A DNA stretch of 37,216 bases, from positions 1 to 37,216 of the forward strand of contig JAKPTO010000026.1 of NCBI GenBank assembly GCA_029555085.1, written 5' to 3'. The position numbers and the translations under genes were made by a program. This document shows, one piece after another, positions 1 through 8,635 of the stretch. Below the pieces are notes generated by a model, which had not been told where the DNA came from, did no database searches, and saw only the letters and a program-made list of their open reading frames with translations. How positions within the stretch are numbered: the first letter of the stretch is position 1; the number at the start of each line of letters is the position of its first letter. The DNA comes from a bacterium. Lineage in GTDB: Bacteria; Patescibacteriota; Patescibacteriia; UBA1558; S5-K13.

Positions 1-2262
1 GATAAACTAAAAGGAAATCATGAAAATTGGACAGATGAACAAAACATAATAACACCATTTGAATCTGGTTCTGAGATATTTGGCCATTCTAAGATGTTTA
101 AATATATTTTTAGAGAAGACATTACTAAACATGATGCTTTATATGACTTTTTAAGAATAATAGATTTGTATAATGCATCTGGATTATCTTCAAATGAATT
201 TTTTAATAACATACTACAACAAGTTAAAGATGATACCTCTAATTATGAATCTGGTGCTTCATATCATTTATTAAATAATATTGCTAGAAATGTAAATATT
301 AATTTTGAAGAAACATTACAGAAAGCAAAACAATATGAATTACCAACACTAAATCAACTATTAGAAAGCATATCTAGTTCACAAGACATCTTTTCATCTT
401 GGAAAATGTTAAAAAAATACAATGAATTATGTAGTATCTTAAACAAAAGTGAAGTATTAGAACAGTTAAAAGGATTAAAAGAAACTGGGGGAAGTATAGA
501 TCTGCATAACTACATAGAAACTTTAGCATTTCATCCAAACATTGCTATGGCTAAAGTTATACAATTCTGGAAAAATCCAGAAGAATTTTTAGAAATTAAT
601 GACACTCTCACACCAGATGATGTTCATAACAGAAAAAAACCATCCAACTATGTTGATATTCCAAACCTTGATTTATCAGCTAAAGAGCTAAGAGATGCGC
701 TTGTTGAGGGTTATTATGATCACTTACAAGTATTTGAACCGCTTGAAATTAATTACAAAATACTTACTGAAGGTAAATACAAAGATAAGGAATTAAATGA
801 ATTAATATCAATAGCAGTAGGAAAAAGAAGTGAAAGAATAAAAGGAGAAGCAAAGAATCCAGATAAACTATTTTCTGAATTTCAAAAACTATTTAAAAAA
901 AATGGAATAAATTTAACTGAATATCTTCGAGATACAGCAGTTGATAAAAAACAACAAGAAGATGTAGTAAATAGCATAAAAAAACAAATAATGGATTTGG
1001 TGTATGATAAAAATATTGGCCTTAAAGATGATAGAAAGTTTGAAGAATATCGTGCAGTAATAAATTTAAAATCAGATCCAAATGGTGTTGTTGCTGGTAA
1101 TGATACTGCTTGCTGTATGCCATTTGGAAGTGGAAAAAACAATATATATACATTTAATCCAATTTGTTCACTATTTACAGTTCGAAGACTTGTATCAGTA
1201 GATGAAAATGGAAAAAAACAATGGAAAACTGTTGCTCAAAGTGTTTTGACAGAAAACATAGACATAGAAAAAAATATATCAGGAGTAATAGACAAATTAA
1301 ATCAATCTGATGTACATATGCACGATATTGTAGATGATCAAGCTTTGTTAGATAAACCAGGCGTGATTACTTGCGACAACATAGAGGTTGAGCATAACTT
1401 TGAATCAAAAGCAGGTAGTTTTAACATATTAAAACATATATATTTAGATTATTTCAAAGAATATATTAAACGATTTGCAAAAACACATAACCTAGATGAA
1501 AACAGGGTAATAGTAGGATTAGGAAGCACAGATGCAAATATTTCATATGATAGAATAGAAAATACATATGCTCCAAAAGCACCTGTTGGTTACAGTGATA
1601 ATTTACATAATAAAGCTATGTTACTTGACTTAAGTAAATATCAAGGTAGTAATATGTTTGCATCAAGAGATGTAAGAATTCAAGAAAAGAAAGCAAAAAT
1701 AAAAGAACAAGAACAAATTGATTTACCTAAAGGTGTTACTGAACTTACATTTAAAGATTCAATTCCTGTTGCATACATAGAAGGAAAAGCATACAAAGAT
1801 AATCAAAAATTGATTGAATATTTACATAACATGGAAAATGCTTTAATTGCCAAAGATGTTTACAATACTTACAAAGGTAAACCTAATATGAGCTTTAAAT
1901 ACACTGGAAGTGATAGAAAAATGCATGGATATATTCTTGCATATGAAGGTAAGATGGATAAAGAAGATAAGGACTCAAAAGATATTGTTTATGTATCAGA
2001 TCTTGCTTCAGATGGTAATTTAAGAGCCGGAGGATCATTAATACTAGCTTTTGCAGAAGCATACAAAAAACACCATATTGATAAAAATAATATAATTCCA
2101 ATTCTTGCCCAATTTAGAGAAAAAACATCATATCAGATTATAGCTAAACAACTAGAAAAATTGACTAAAGATACTGGTATTGAATTTGAAACAGAAGAAT
2201 TAGATTCTTACAAAGTTGGAGATGATACAATGCATGAAGTGATTATACGGAAGAAGAAATAG
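1..2262 (+). CDS. large protein of unknown function, 5' end outside window; GNAT-like C-terminus
   Basis: The reading frame is open from base 1 without a stop before the first in-frame ATG at 94, so the gene very probably starts upstream; 753 residues are visible. I do not recognise the family. The protein is soluble-looking, with no signal peptide or membrane segment. A central conserved-looking stretch (about 1093-1185) reads DTACCMPFGSGKNNIYTFNP and has paired cysteines. The last ~120 residues (about 1900-2250) show a pattern like GNAT acetyltransferases: a strand ending YVSDLAS, then a loop with LRAGGSL and a helix, followed by a strand and REKTSY. That domain guess is inference from pattern only. 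A terminator follows the stop codon at 2304, so it is the last gene of its transcript. Confidence 0.8.
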   Translation, partial: DKLKGNHENWTDEQNIITPFESGSEIFGHSKMFKYIFREDITKHDALYDFLRIIDLYNASGLSSNEFFNNILQQVKDDTSNYESGASYHLLNNIARNVNINFEETLQKAKQYELPTLNQLLESISSSQDIFSSWKMLKKYNELCSILNKSEVLEQLKGLKETGGSIDLHNYIETLAFHPNIAMAKVIQFWKNPEEFLEINDTLTPDDVHNRKKPSNYVDIPNLDLSAKELRDALVEGYYDHLQVFEPLEINYKILTEGKYKDKELNELISIAVGKRSERIKGEAKNPDKLFSEFQKLFKKNGINLTEYLRDTAVDKKQQEDVVNSIKKQIMDLVYDKNIGLKDDRKFEEYRAVINLKSDPNGVVAGNDTACCMPFGSGKNNIYTFNPICSLFTVRRLVSVDENGKKQWKTVAQSVLTENIDIEKNISGVIDKLNQSDVHMHDIVDDQALLDKPGVITCDNIEVEHNFESKAGSFNILKHIYLDYFKEYIKRFAKTHNLDENRVIVGLGSTDANISYDRIENTYAPKAPVGYSDNLHNKAMLLDLSKYQGSNMFASRDVRIQEKKAKIKEQEQIDLPKGVTELTFKDSIPVAYIEGKAYKDNQKLIEYLHNMENALIAKDVYNTYKGKPNMSFKYTGSDRKMHGYILAYEGKMDKEDKDSKDIVYVSDLASDGNLRAGGSLILAFAEAYKKHHIDKNNIIPILAQFREKTSYQIIAKQLEKLTKDTGIEFETEELDSYKVGDDTMHEVIIRKKK

Positions 2263-2303
2263 ATAGTTTTAGGTGTTGGTTGTAAAATTTATTTACGACA
2301 TTC

Positions 2304-2336
2304 AAAAATACACAACTAATCTGTGTATTTTTATTT
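2304..2336 (+). terminator. intrinsic terminator after the large unknown gene
   Basis: Ten-base arms AAAATACACA and TGTGTATTTT flank a 7-nt loop and run into a T-rich tail. It lies 42 bases after the stop of the gene ending at 2262 and before the tspO promoter. Confidence 0.8.
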
Positions 2337-2354
2337 TATATTTATTCATAAATC

Positions 2355-2363
2355 TGTTATAAT
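2355..2363 (+). promoter_or_regulatory. extended -10 promoter of tspO
   Basis: TGTTATAAT is a perfect extended -10 element 27 bases before the tspO ATG, giving a leader of about 20 nt. No clear -35 hexamer or ribosome binding site is visible. Confidence 0.65.
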
Positions 2364-2390
2364 TACATTATAAAATTAACTACAACAAAT

Positions 2391-2882
2391 ATGTTATTTT
2401 TTCGTAAAAAAAAGAAATTATCCGATGCAATAATACTTACAATAGCGCTAGTAATCCCTCAAATAGCTGGACTAGTTGGTTCGCTTTATACAATACCAAA
2501 TATAAAATCATGGCACTCTTCTTTAAACAAACCATGGTTTAGTCCACCAAATTGGATCTTTGCTCCTGTATGGATAATACTTTTTTTATTAATGGGAATT
2601 GCATCATTTTTGGTTTATAAAAGCAATAGCAAGTTAAAAAATAAAGCACTACAATTATATTTCGCGCAACTTACATTAAATATAATGTGGTCTGTTGTTT
2701 TTTTTGGCGCACACAATCCATTAGGTGGTTTTCTCGTAATAGCTGCATTGTGGATTGAAATAGCATATACAATGGATGTCTTTTACAAGGTTAATAAAAC
2801 TGCTGGTTATTTATTTATCCCATATTTTTTATGGGTAACATTTGCATCAATATTAAATTTTTCAATTTATATTCTAAATTAA
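2391..2882 (+). CDS. tspO: TspO/MBR family membrane protein
   Basis: The protein has 163 residues, normal length for the TspO/peripheral benzodiazepine receptor family, with five predicted membrane helices. Family signatures are visible in order: W41HSSLNKPWF with SPPNWIFAPVW (41-61), MGIA (68-71), LNIMWSVVFFG (96-106) and the last helix with PYFLWVTFASILN (144-156). The family binds porphyrins and other tetrapyrroles or sterols and acts in stress responses; its role in a reduced genome is unclear. It follows its own extended -10 promoter, and a DUF4342-like gene begins 17 bases after its stop. Family assignment is firm; ligand is unknown. Confidence 0.93.
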   Translation: MLFFRKKKKLSDAIILTIALVIPQIAGLVGSLYTIPNIKSWHSSLNKPWFSPPNWIFAPVWIILFLLMGIASFLVYKSNSKLKNKALQLYFAQLTLNIMWSVVFFGAHNPLGGFLVIAALWIEIAYTMDVFYKVNKTAGYLFIPYFLWVTFASILNFSIYILN

Positions 2883-2899
2883 TCATTATATATAAATAA

Positions 2900-3160
2900 A
2901 TGAAATCTAAAAAACAAAACAACTGTAAAGCATTTTGTGCAAAAGGAAAAGAAATAATAAATAGTATCAAAAAAATCACAAAAGCAAAAAATGCAAGAAG
3001 AATAATAATAAAAAATTCAAAAGATAAAAAAATTATTGCAATTCCGCTTGCAGTAGGAATAATTATAGTGATATTAATACCTTTATTAATTGCGCTTGGA
3101 ATCCTCGTAGCTCTTATTACAAAATGTACAATTATATTTGAAAAGAACCAAGAAAAATAA
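2900..3160 (+). CDS. small DUF4342-like membrane protein
   Basis: This 86-residue protein has a basic N-terminal half (about 1-45) and a C-terminal half with hydrophobic segments around 48-78. The pattern ARRIIIKNSKDKKIIAIPLA (32-51), then a glycine/proline-broken hydrophobic stretch and a CTII ending, matches my memory of DUF4342, a small family with no established function that binds the inner membrane. Two cysteines near the N-terminus (residues 9 and 13) are not typical. Its stop TAA shares its last A with the ATG of the amidohydrolase gene, so the two are probably translationally coupled. Confidence 0.75.
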   Translation: MKSKKQNNCKAFCAKGKEIINSIKKITKAKNARRIIIKNSKDKKIIAIPLAVGIIIVILIPLLIALGILVALITKCTIIFEKNQEK

Positions 3161-4158
3161 TGACAAAAAAATTTAATATTCCCTTTGTGAATTGTCATAC
3201 TCATGCTTCAATGATTGCTTTCCGTGGTTTAGCAGAGGATATGACGCTAGACAAATGGTTAAATGATTGTATTTGGCCAAAAGAAGCAGAAAATGTAAAT
3301 CAAAAATTTGTATACAAAAATTCACTACTTGCTATAAAGGAAATGAAAAAAAATAACATATCAATTTTTGCTGATATGTATTTTTTTGAGATGGAAACCG
3401 CTCGTGCTTGTGAGAAATTAAAAATGCATGCAGTTTTAGGCGAAGGAATACTAGATTTCAAAACTCCCAGCGCAGAAAACTCCGAAAAAGCACTTAAAAT
3501 AACACGAAAATTACTTGAAAAATATAAAAATAATCAATATATAAAAATTTCCGTCTGTCCTCATTCAATTTATACAGTTTCAAAAAAAACCTTAATAAAA
3601 GCTAAAGAATTGGCAAAAAAATATAATTCGATTTATCATATTCATTTATCTGAAACAAAAAAAGAATTTGATGATTGTGTTAAAAAAAATAAATGCACTC
3701 CAGTTGAGTATTTGAATAATTTAAATATTTTGGACAACATGACGCTTTTAGCTCATTGTGTTTATTTAACTGATAATGATATAAAAATTTTAGCAGAAAA
3801 AAAAGTAAATGTTTGTCACTGCCCACTTAGTAACTTGAAATTAGGTTCTGGAATTGCGCCAATTTCAAAAATGATTGATGCTGGAATAAATGTATGTTTA
3901 GGAACAGATGGACCAGCTTCTTCAAATAGATTAGATATATTAGAAGCTGGAAAGTTTGCGGGATTATTACAGAAAGGAATTACAAATGACGCATCGGTTC
4001 TTCCCGGAAAATTAATTCTAGAAATGATGAGTGTAAACGGATTAAAAGCGCTTCACATAAATGAAATAAATGGAAAAACCATAAAACACATTCAAAGACA
4101 GATTGATGAAATGAAAGATTATAGTTTTATTTATAATTTAAATATAAACGAATTATAA
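3160..4158 (+). CDS. minimal amidohydrolase (MtaD/chlorohydrolase-type deaminase family)
   Basis: A metal-dependent hydrolase of the amidohydrolase superfamily, closest in pattern to 5-methylthioadenosine/S-adenosylhomocysteine deaminases and related chlorohydrolases. Visible metal and catalytic residues: H13 and H15 (NCHTH), H135 (PHS), H162 with E165 (IHLSE), H199 (AHC) and D250 (GTDG). The segment FRGLAEDMTLDKWL (21-34) is typical of the MtaD-like group. It has 332 residues against about 400-440 in the family: it begins right at strand 1 of the barrel and ends soon after it, so the flanking beta-sandwich domain is missing on both sides. The coupled start at 3160 argues against a recent truncation. 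Substrate cannot be read from the sequence. Confidence 0.85.
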   Translation: MTKKFNIPFVNCHTHASMIAFRGLAEDMTLDKWLNDCIWPKEAENVNQKFVYKNSLLAIKEMKKNNISIFADMYFFEMETARACEKLKMHAVLGEGILDFKTPSAENSEKALKITRKLLEKYKNNQYIKISVCPHSIYTVSKKTLIKAKELAKKYNSIYHIHLSETKKEFDDCVKKNKCTPVEYLNNLNILDNMTLLAHCVYLTDNDIKILAEKKVNVCHCPLSNLKLGSGIAPISKMIDAGINVCLGTDGPASSNRLDILEAGKFAGLLQKGITNDASVLPGKLILEMMSVNGLKALHINEINGKTIKHIQRQIDEMKDYSFIYNLNINEL

Positions 4159-4209
4159 ATTTTAATAAATCTGGACTAATTTGATCTATTTTTTATTTAT
4201 CTTATATTT

Positions 4210-4218
4210 TGCTATAAT
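4210..4218 (+). promoter_or_regulatory. extended -10 of rarA, implying a leaderless mRNA
   Basis: TGCTATAAT ends 6 bases before the ATG at 4225. With the usual 6-7 nt between the -10 box and the start site, transcription would begin at or next to the A of the start codon. No Shine-Dalgarno sequence is present. Confidence 0.65.
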
Positions 4219-4224
4219 TCCTAT

Positions 4225-5433
4225 ATGGAAACACATAAAGCACCACTTGCTGATCGCATGAGGCCTCAAAAATTTGAGGATTTTTTGGGTCAAGATGAAA
4301 TATTAGGAGAAGGAAAATTACTGCGTCGCGCAATTGAGCAGGATGTAATTCCGTCAATGATTTTCTGGGGACCGCCAGGAAGTGGGAAAACAACGCTTGC
4401 GTCAATTATTGCAAAAATTACAAAATCAGAATTCAAGGAATTAAGCGCAACTCAATCTGGCGTAAAAGAATTAAAAACTATAATTGACAAAGCAATCGAA
4501 GGAAAAAGATTAGGACTAAAAACAATTTTATTTATTGATGAAATTCATCGCTGGAACAAAAAACAACAAGATGCATTACTCCCACATGTAGAAAGGGGGA
4601 ATATAATTTTAATCGGGGCAACAACAGAAAATCCAAGTTTTGAAGTTATAAGCGCCCTACTTTCACGATGCCGAGTTTTTGTTTTGAAGCAACTAGAAGT
4701 AGAGCATTTGGAACAAATTATAAAAAACGCATTAAAAGATAAGGATAGGGGATTAGGCAATCTTAATTTAAAAATTGATAAACCAACAATAAAACTACTA
4801 GCTCAAATGTCAAATGGCGATGCAAGAACAGCGCTCAATGTAATTGAATATGCGTCTACATTTTCAAAAGACAATAAAATCACAAAAAATGAATTAAAAG
4901 AAGCATTTCAAAAATCATATTTAATGTACGATAAAAACGGCGAAGAGCATTATAATGTTATTTCAGCGCTTCATAAATCAATGCGTGGTGGAGATGCAAA
5001 TGCATCCATTTATTGGCTTGCGAGAATGATTGAGGCGGGCGAAGATCCACTTTACATTGCAAGACGAATTATAAGATTCGCATCAGAGGATATTGGACTC
5101 GCAAATTCTCGCGCACTAGAGCAAGCTGTCGCGTGTTATCAAGCATGTCATTTTATAGGATATCCGGAATGTAATGTAATTTTAGCTCAGGCAGTAGTAT
5201 ATATGGCAAAATGTAAAAAATCAAATGAACTATATACTGGATACAACAAAGTAAAAGATGATGTAATTAAATTTGGTAATTTACCCGTCCCACTTCATAT
5301 CAGAAACGCTCCCACAAAATTAATGAAAGAATTAGGATATGCAAAAAATTATAAGTATAGCCCTGATTATAATTACAAAGAAGAGCAAACTTATTTACCA
5401 GAAAAATTAAAAAATAAAAAATATATCAAGTGA
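4225..5433 (+). CDS. rarA: replication-associated recombination protein A (AAA+ ATPase)
   Basis: RarA/MgsA/Mgs1 family clamp-loader-like ATPase that acts at stalled replication forks. The protein is 402 residues, slightly short of the usual ~430-450. Walker A is GPPGSGKT (49-56) and Walker B is LFIDEIHRW with D105 and E106; TTENPS (about 131-136) is sensor 1 and MSNGDART (about 194-201) carries the sensor 2 arginine. The C-terminal tetramerisation region contains YNVISALHKSMRGGDANAS and the late PLHIRNAPT motif, all characteristic of RarA. It has its own promoter and the following HD-domain gene starts 66 bases downstream. Confidence 0.96.
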   Translation: METHKAPLADRMRPQKFEDFLGQDEILGEGKLLRRAIEQDVIPSMIFWGPPGSGKTTLASIIAKITKSEFKELSATQSGVKELKTIIDKAIEGKRLGLKTILFIDEIHRWNKKQQDALLPHVERGNIILIGATTENPSFEVISALLSRCRVFVLKQLEVEHLEQIIKNALKDKDRGLGNLNLKIDKPTIKLLAQMSNGDARTALNVIEYASTFSKDNKITKNELKEAFQKSYLMYDKNGEEHYNVISALHKSMRGGDANASIYWLARMIEAGEDPLYIARRIIRFASEDIGLANSRALEQAVACYQACHFIGYPECNVILAQAVVYMAKCKKSNELYTGYNKVKDDVIKFGNLPVPLHIRNAPTKLMKELGYAKNYKYSPDYNYKEEQTYLPEKLKNKKYIK

Positions 5434-5499
5434 GGTTGAAATAATAATTTTTTCAAATTTCATATTTCGAAATTATTTTAAACTTAATAATCTAAAATT

Positions 5500-6165
5500 A
5501 TGTTGACACTAAAACAAGTCAAAGAAAACAAATTTGTTCAAGAATTCATAACTCAATCAGAAAAATATTTAGACGCAATTGGTTATACAGATCATGGTAG
5601 ACGTCATGTTAATATTGTTTCAGATCGCGCTAGATCGCTCGCAAAAGCGATTGGATTATCCGAACAAGAACAGGAAATGTGCGCAATTGTCGGCTATTGT
5701 CATGATATGGGAAACTTCATGGGCAGAACAAAGCATCATTATTGGTCTTCCATGCTATTTATGCAAACATTTCTAAGAGAAACTGATGATCCGCAAGAAC
5801 TAGCAACAATTATGCAAGCAATTGCGTCTCATGATAAAGATGAATTAAAAATTGTAAGCGCAGTTTCTGCAATTTTAATTCTTGCTGATAAATCAGATGT
5901 ACACCGCACCAGAGTAAAAACTAAAAAAACAATTGATAGAAATAGTGACATTCATGATAGGGTAAATTACGCTGCAATAAAAAATGATTTTTCTGTTAAT
6001 AAATTAAAAAAAGATATAAAATTAAAAATCCAAATTGACACAAAACTTACGAACGCAATGGATTATTTTGAAATATTTATAGCGCGTATGACATTTTGTA
6101 AATTAGCAGCTGACTATTTAGGTTATAATTTCACTCTTATAATAAATAATTTTAAATTATCTTAA
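5500..6165 (+). CDS. HD-domain phosphohydrolase
   Basis: A 221-residue protein with an HD-superfamily metal site: H32 and H36 (DHGRRH), H68-D69 (CHDMGN) and D130 (LADKSD), with H111-D112 (SHDKDE) as further candidate ligands. HD proteins hydrolyse phosphate esters, nucleotides or cyclic dinucleotides; nothing here fixes the substrate. It has no sensor or membrane domain. The gene is followed after 3 bases by the alpha/beta hydrolase, so they are probably co-transcribed. No ribosome binding site or clear -10 box is visible upstream; the 66-base gap after rarA is AT-rich. Confidence 0.85.
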   Translation: MLTLKQVKENKFVQEFITQSEKYLDAIGYTDHGRRHVNIVSDRARSLAKAIGLSEQEQEMCAIVGYCHDMGNFMGRTKHHYWSSMLFMQTFLRETDDPQELATIMQAIASHDKDELKIVSAVSAILILADKSDVHRTRVKTKKTIDRNSDIHDRVNYAAIKNDFSVNKLKKDIKLKIQIDTKLTNAMDYFEIFIARMTFCKLAADYLGYNFTLIINNFKLS

Positions 6166-6168
6166 AAA

Positions 6169-6804
6169 ATGAAAAATAAAACTCAAATACTTTTAATTCA
6201 CGGTGGATCAACTTTTAAAAATTATAAAGATTATTTAAAATTTTTAAAAACAAGAAAAATATCAATAAAAGAAAAAATTGACTGGCGAAATGAGTATCTT
6301 AGCAATGCGCTAGGTAAAAATTTTGAAATTATAAAACCAAAAATGCCATCAAAAGATAATGCAAAATACAATGAGTGGAAAATCCATTTTGAAAAATATT
6401 TTCAATTTATAAAAGATAATATAATCTTAATAGGAATTTCATTGGGGGGAATATTTCTAGCTAAATATTTATCTGAAAATAAATTTCCTAAAAAAATATT
6501 ATCTGTTTATTTGATTTGCCCTCCATTTGACAATACATTATCAAAAGAGAATTTAGTTGGAGGATTTAAATTAAAACCAGATTTATCAAAAATAGAAAAG
6601 AATTGTGATAATATAAAATTATTATTTTCAAAAAATGACGATATTGTACCGATATCGCACGCTTATAAATATAAAAAATTGCTAAAAAATGCAAAAATAA
6701 TAATATACAAAAATAAAAATGGGCATTTCAAAATATCAAAATTTCCCGAACTTATAAAGATGATAAAAAATGATCTAAAACATAAAATAAAAAATACTAA
6801 ATAA
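6169..6804 (+). CDS. small alpha/beta hydrolase (RBBP9/YdeN-like)
   Basis: A 211-residue serine hydrolase. The oxyanion segment HGGS (11-14), nucleophile elbow GISLGG with S91, an acidic residue at D157 or D158 (SKNDDIVP) and H186 (NGHF) make a complete catalytic triad in the right order. Size and the late ICPP/NDDIVP/GHF pattern resemble the RBBP9/YdeN group. Substrate unknown. It lies 3 bases after the HD-domain gene and before a terminator-like hairpin at 6863. Confidence 0.85.
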   Translation: MKNKTQILLIHGGSTFKNYKDYLKFLKTRKISIKEKIDWRNEYLSNALGKNFEIIKPKMPSKDNAKYNEWKIHFEKYFQFIKDNIILIGISLGGIFLAKYLSENKFPKKILSVYLICPPFDNTLSKENLVGGFKLKPDLSKIEKNCDNIKLLFSKNDDIVPISHAYKYKKLLKNAKIIIYKNKNGHFKISKFPELIKMIKNDLKHKIKNTK

Positions 6805-6862
6805 CAAATTAATCGAAAATTAAAAATAGTAAATTAAAAATATTTTCACATTTGACAAAATA

Positions 6863-6890
6863 AAAATATTCGTTCTCAGCGAATTTTTTT
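6863..6890 (+). terminator. probable intrinsic terminator
   Basis: ATTCG and CGAAT arms, extended by A/T pairing on the outside, close a TTCTCAG loop and are followed by seven T. It lies about 60 bases after the hydrolase stop. The stem is short, so strength is uncertain. Confidence 0.6.
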
Positions 6891-6914
6891 AAATTTCTAA
6901 AATACTAGACATTG

Positions 6915-6923
6915 TGGTAAAAT
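6915..6923 (+). promoter_or_regulatory. extended -10 promoter of the exonuclease-rlmN pair
   Basis: TGGTAAAAT, an extended -10 with one mismatch in the hexamer, sits 26 bases before the exonuclease ATG and just after the preceding terminator. No -35 hexamer is evident. Confidence 0.5.
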
Positions 6924-6949
6924 ATATATATTAAACACTAAATAAACAA

Positions 6950-7579
6950 ATGTACCTTTTCTTTGATACAGAAACAACCGGATTACCAATTAACTGGAAT
7001 GCTCCTATTTCAGATTTTTCTAACTGGCCAAGAATAGTTCAAATCGCATGGGCTCACTATGATGAAAATGGCAAAGAAATAAAATCTAAATCTTATATTA
7101 TAAAACCTGAAAATTTTTTTATTCCAATAGAGTCGGCTAGAGTGCATGGAATCACTACTGAAATAGCAAACGAAAAAGGCGTTGCTATAAAAGCTGTCCT
7201 AAACGAGCTAACTAGAGCATTAAAAGAAGCAGAATATTTAATAGCTCATAATATAAGTTTTGACGAAAAAATTGTTGGCGCAGAATACTTGAGAAAAAAT
7301 ATGCCCAATGCAGTTCAATTTAAAAACAAAATATGCACAATGGAATCATCGGTTGATTTTTGTAAAATTCCAGGGAATGATAAGTATAAATTTCCGAAAC
7401 TTGAAGAACTATATTATATATTATTCAAAAATCATTTTTCAAATGCTCATGATGCGCTTGTAGATGTAAAAGCTTGCGCAAAATGTTTTTTTGAACTTAA
7501 AAAATTAGGTGTTATAAAAATTCATGAGAAAAAACAAGAAATAAAATCTCTATTACAACAAAGTATTTTTAACTTTTAA
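6950..7579 (+). CDS. DEDDh-family 3'-5' exonuclease (DnaQ-like)
   Basis: A 209-residue exonuclease of the DnaQ/epsilon fold. The DEDDh residues are visible: D6 and E8 (FDTETTG), the aspartate in AHNISFDE (about 106), then histidine and aspartate in AHDALVDV (about 166-171). HGIT (about 65-68) is a further family signature. There is no polymerase-binding tail or additional domain, so it could be a proofreading subunit or a stand-alone repair or RNA-processing exonuclease. The rlmN gene starts 2 bases after its stop, so both share a transcript. Confidence 0.9.
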   Translation: MYLFFDTETTGLPINWNAPISDFSNWPRIVQIAWAHYDENGKEIKSKSYIIKPENFFIPIESARVHGITTEIANEKGVAIKAVLNELTRALKEAEYLIAHNISFDEKIVGAEYLRKNMPNAVQFKNKICTMESSVDFCKIPGNDKYKFPKLEELYYILFKNHFSNAHDALVDVKACAKCFFELKKLGVIKIHEKKQEIKSLLQQSIFNF

Positions 7580-7581
7580 TT

Positions 7582-8577
7582 ATGAATTTAGAAAAATTGG
7601 AACAATTATTAAAAGACGAAAAAAAATATCGTCTTTTTCAGATTAAAAAAGCAATTTTTGTTGATTTAATAGAAGACCCACATTTGATTTCATCTTTACC
7701 AAAAGAACTCCGTGAAAAATTAAACAAAGAGCTAGATTTAAAAATAAATGCTAAACTTTTTGAGTCGCAAAAAACAAACACAAAAAAAATTTTAATAACA
7801 TTAAATGACTCATCACAAATTGAATCAGTTTTAATGCAATATGAAAGCGGTAGAAATACGGTTTGTGTTTCTTGCCAAGTTGGTTGTCCGATGAATTGTT
7901 CATTTTGTCTTACGGGACAAATGGGATTTAAAAGAAATTTAACTGTATCTGAAATAATAGAACAAGTTTTGTACTTCCAAAGATTGTTAAAAAAACACAA
8001 TGATAGTGTTAAAAATATCGTATTTATGGGAATGGGAGAACCAATGTTAAATTACGAAAATGTAATTAGCGCTATAAAAATATTAAACGATAAAGATGCT
8101 TTTAATATTGGTGCAAGAAAAATTTCAATTTCAACCTGTGGAATAGTTAATGGTATTAATAAATTAGGAGATGAAAATATTCAATCAAATTTAGCAATTT
8201 CACTTCACGCGCCAAATGATAAAATAAGATCAAAAATCATGCCAATAAACAACAAAGACAATATTGAAAGCATACTAAAAGCTGTGAAAAATTATATTAA
8301 AACAACAAACAGAAAAGTAATGTTTGAATATGCTTTAATAGATGGAATCAATGATAGTGAAAAAAACGCTCTAGAATTAGCAAAATTAATGAAAAATAAA
8401 CTATTTATGGTAAATCTCATAAAGTACAACAAAACCGGCGTTTACAAATCGCCAAAAACTGAAGTTATAAAAAAATTTAAAGATATTTTAATAAAAAATG
8501 GCGTAAATGTAACTGAAAGATACAGATTTGGAGAGGAAATTAACGCTGCATGTGGACAATTAGCTGGAAAATCCTAA
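7582..8577 (+). CDS. rlmN: dual-specificity 23S rRNA/tRNA adenine-C2 methyltransferase RlmN
   Basis: Radical SAM enzyme that methylates C2 of A2503 in 23S rRNA and A37 of some tRNAs. The CX3CX2C cluster motif is C102-C106-C109 within CQVGCPMNCSFCLTG, the family motif GMGEP is near 147-151, SLHAPND is near 213-219, and the methyl-accepting cysteine is C324 in ACGQL. Length, 331 residues, is slightly shorter than the typical 350-380. It is coupled to the preceding exonuclease gene. A short hairpin at 8609 may end the transcript. Confidence 0.96.
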   Translation: MNLEKLEQLLKDEKKYRLFQIKKAIFVDLIEDPHLISSLPKELREKLNKELDLKINAKLFESQKTNTKKILITLNDSSQIESVLMQYESGRNTVCVSCQVGCPMNCSFCLTGQMGFKRNLTVSEIIEQVLYFQRLLKKHNDSVKNIVFMGMGEPMLNYENVISAIKILNDKDAFNIGARKISISTCGIVNGINKLGDENIQSNLAISLHAPNDKIRSKIMPINNKDNIESILKAVKNYIKTTNRKVMFEYALIDGINDSEKNALELAKLMKNKLFMVNLIKYNKTGVYKSPKTEVIKKFKDILIKNGVNVTERYRFGEEINAACGQLAGKS

Positions 8578-8600
8578 AACTTTAATTTTAGACCTATTTA

Positions 8601-8609
8601 TGATAAAAT
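8601..8609 (+). promoter_or_regulatory. extended -10 promoter of the trxB operon
   Basis: TGATAAAAT, an extended -10 with one mismatch, lies 26 bases before the trxB ATG. The predicted start site falls inside the small hairpin at 8609-8625, so terminator and promoter overlap. Confidence 0.5.
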
Positions 8610-8632
8610 ACTGACATAATCAGTAATTTTTT
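8609..8632 (+). terminator. short hairpin plus T-run after rlmN
   Basis: TACTGA and TCAGTA arms around a CATAA loop are followed by AA and six T. This looks like a weak intrinsic terminator for rlmN, placed directly before trxB. It may instead be a 5' leader element of trxB. Confidence 0.45.
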
Positions 8633-8635
8633 ATT

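Noticed and set aside
94-96. ATG at 94 as start of the first gene
   Set aside because: The frame is open from base 1 and no promoter or ribosome binding site precedes 94; the upstream codons look like normal coding sequence.
2815-3204. Minus-strand frame of 129 codons opposite the DUF4342-like gene
   Set aside because: It is the antisense shadow of AT-rich coding sequence and overlaps three plus-strand genes; its hydrophobic composition follows from the lysine/isoleucine codons on the other strand.
3160-4158. Frameshifted or broken amidohydrolase
   Set aside because: All metal ligands are intact, both ends are clean and the start is coupled to the upstream gene; a short but whole protein is more likely.
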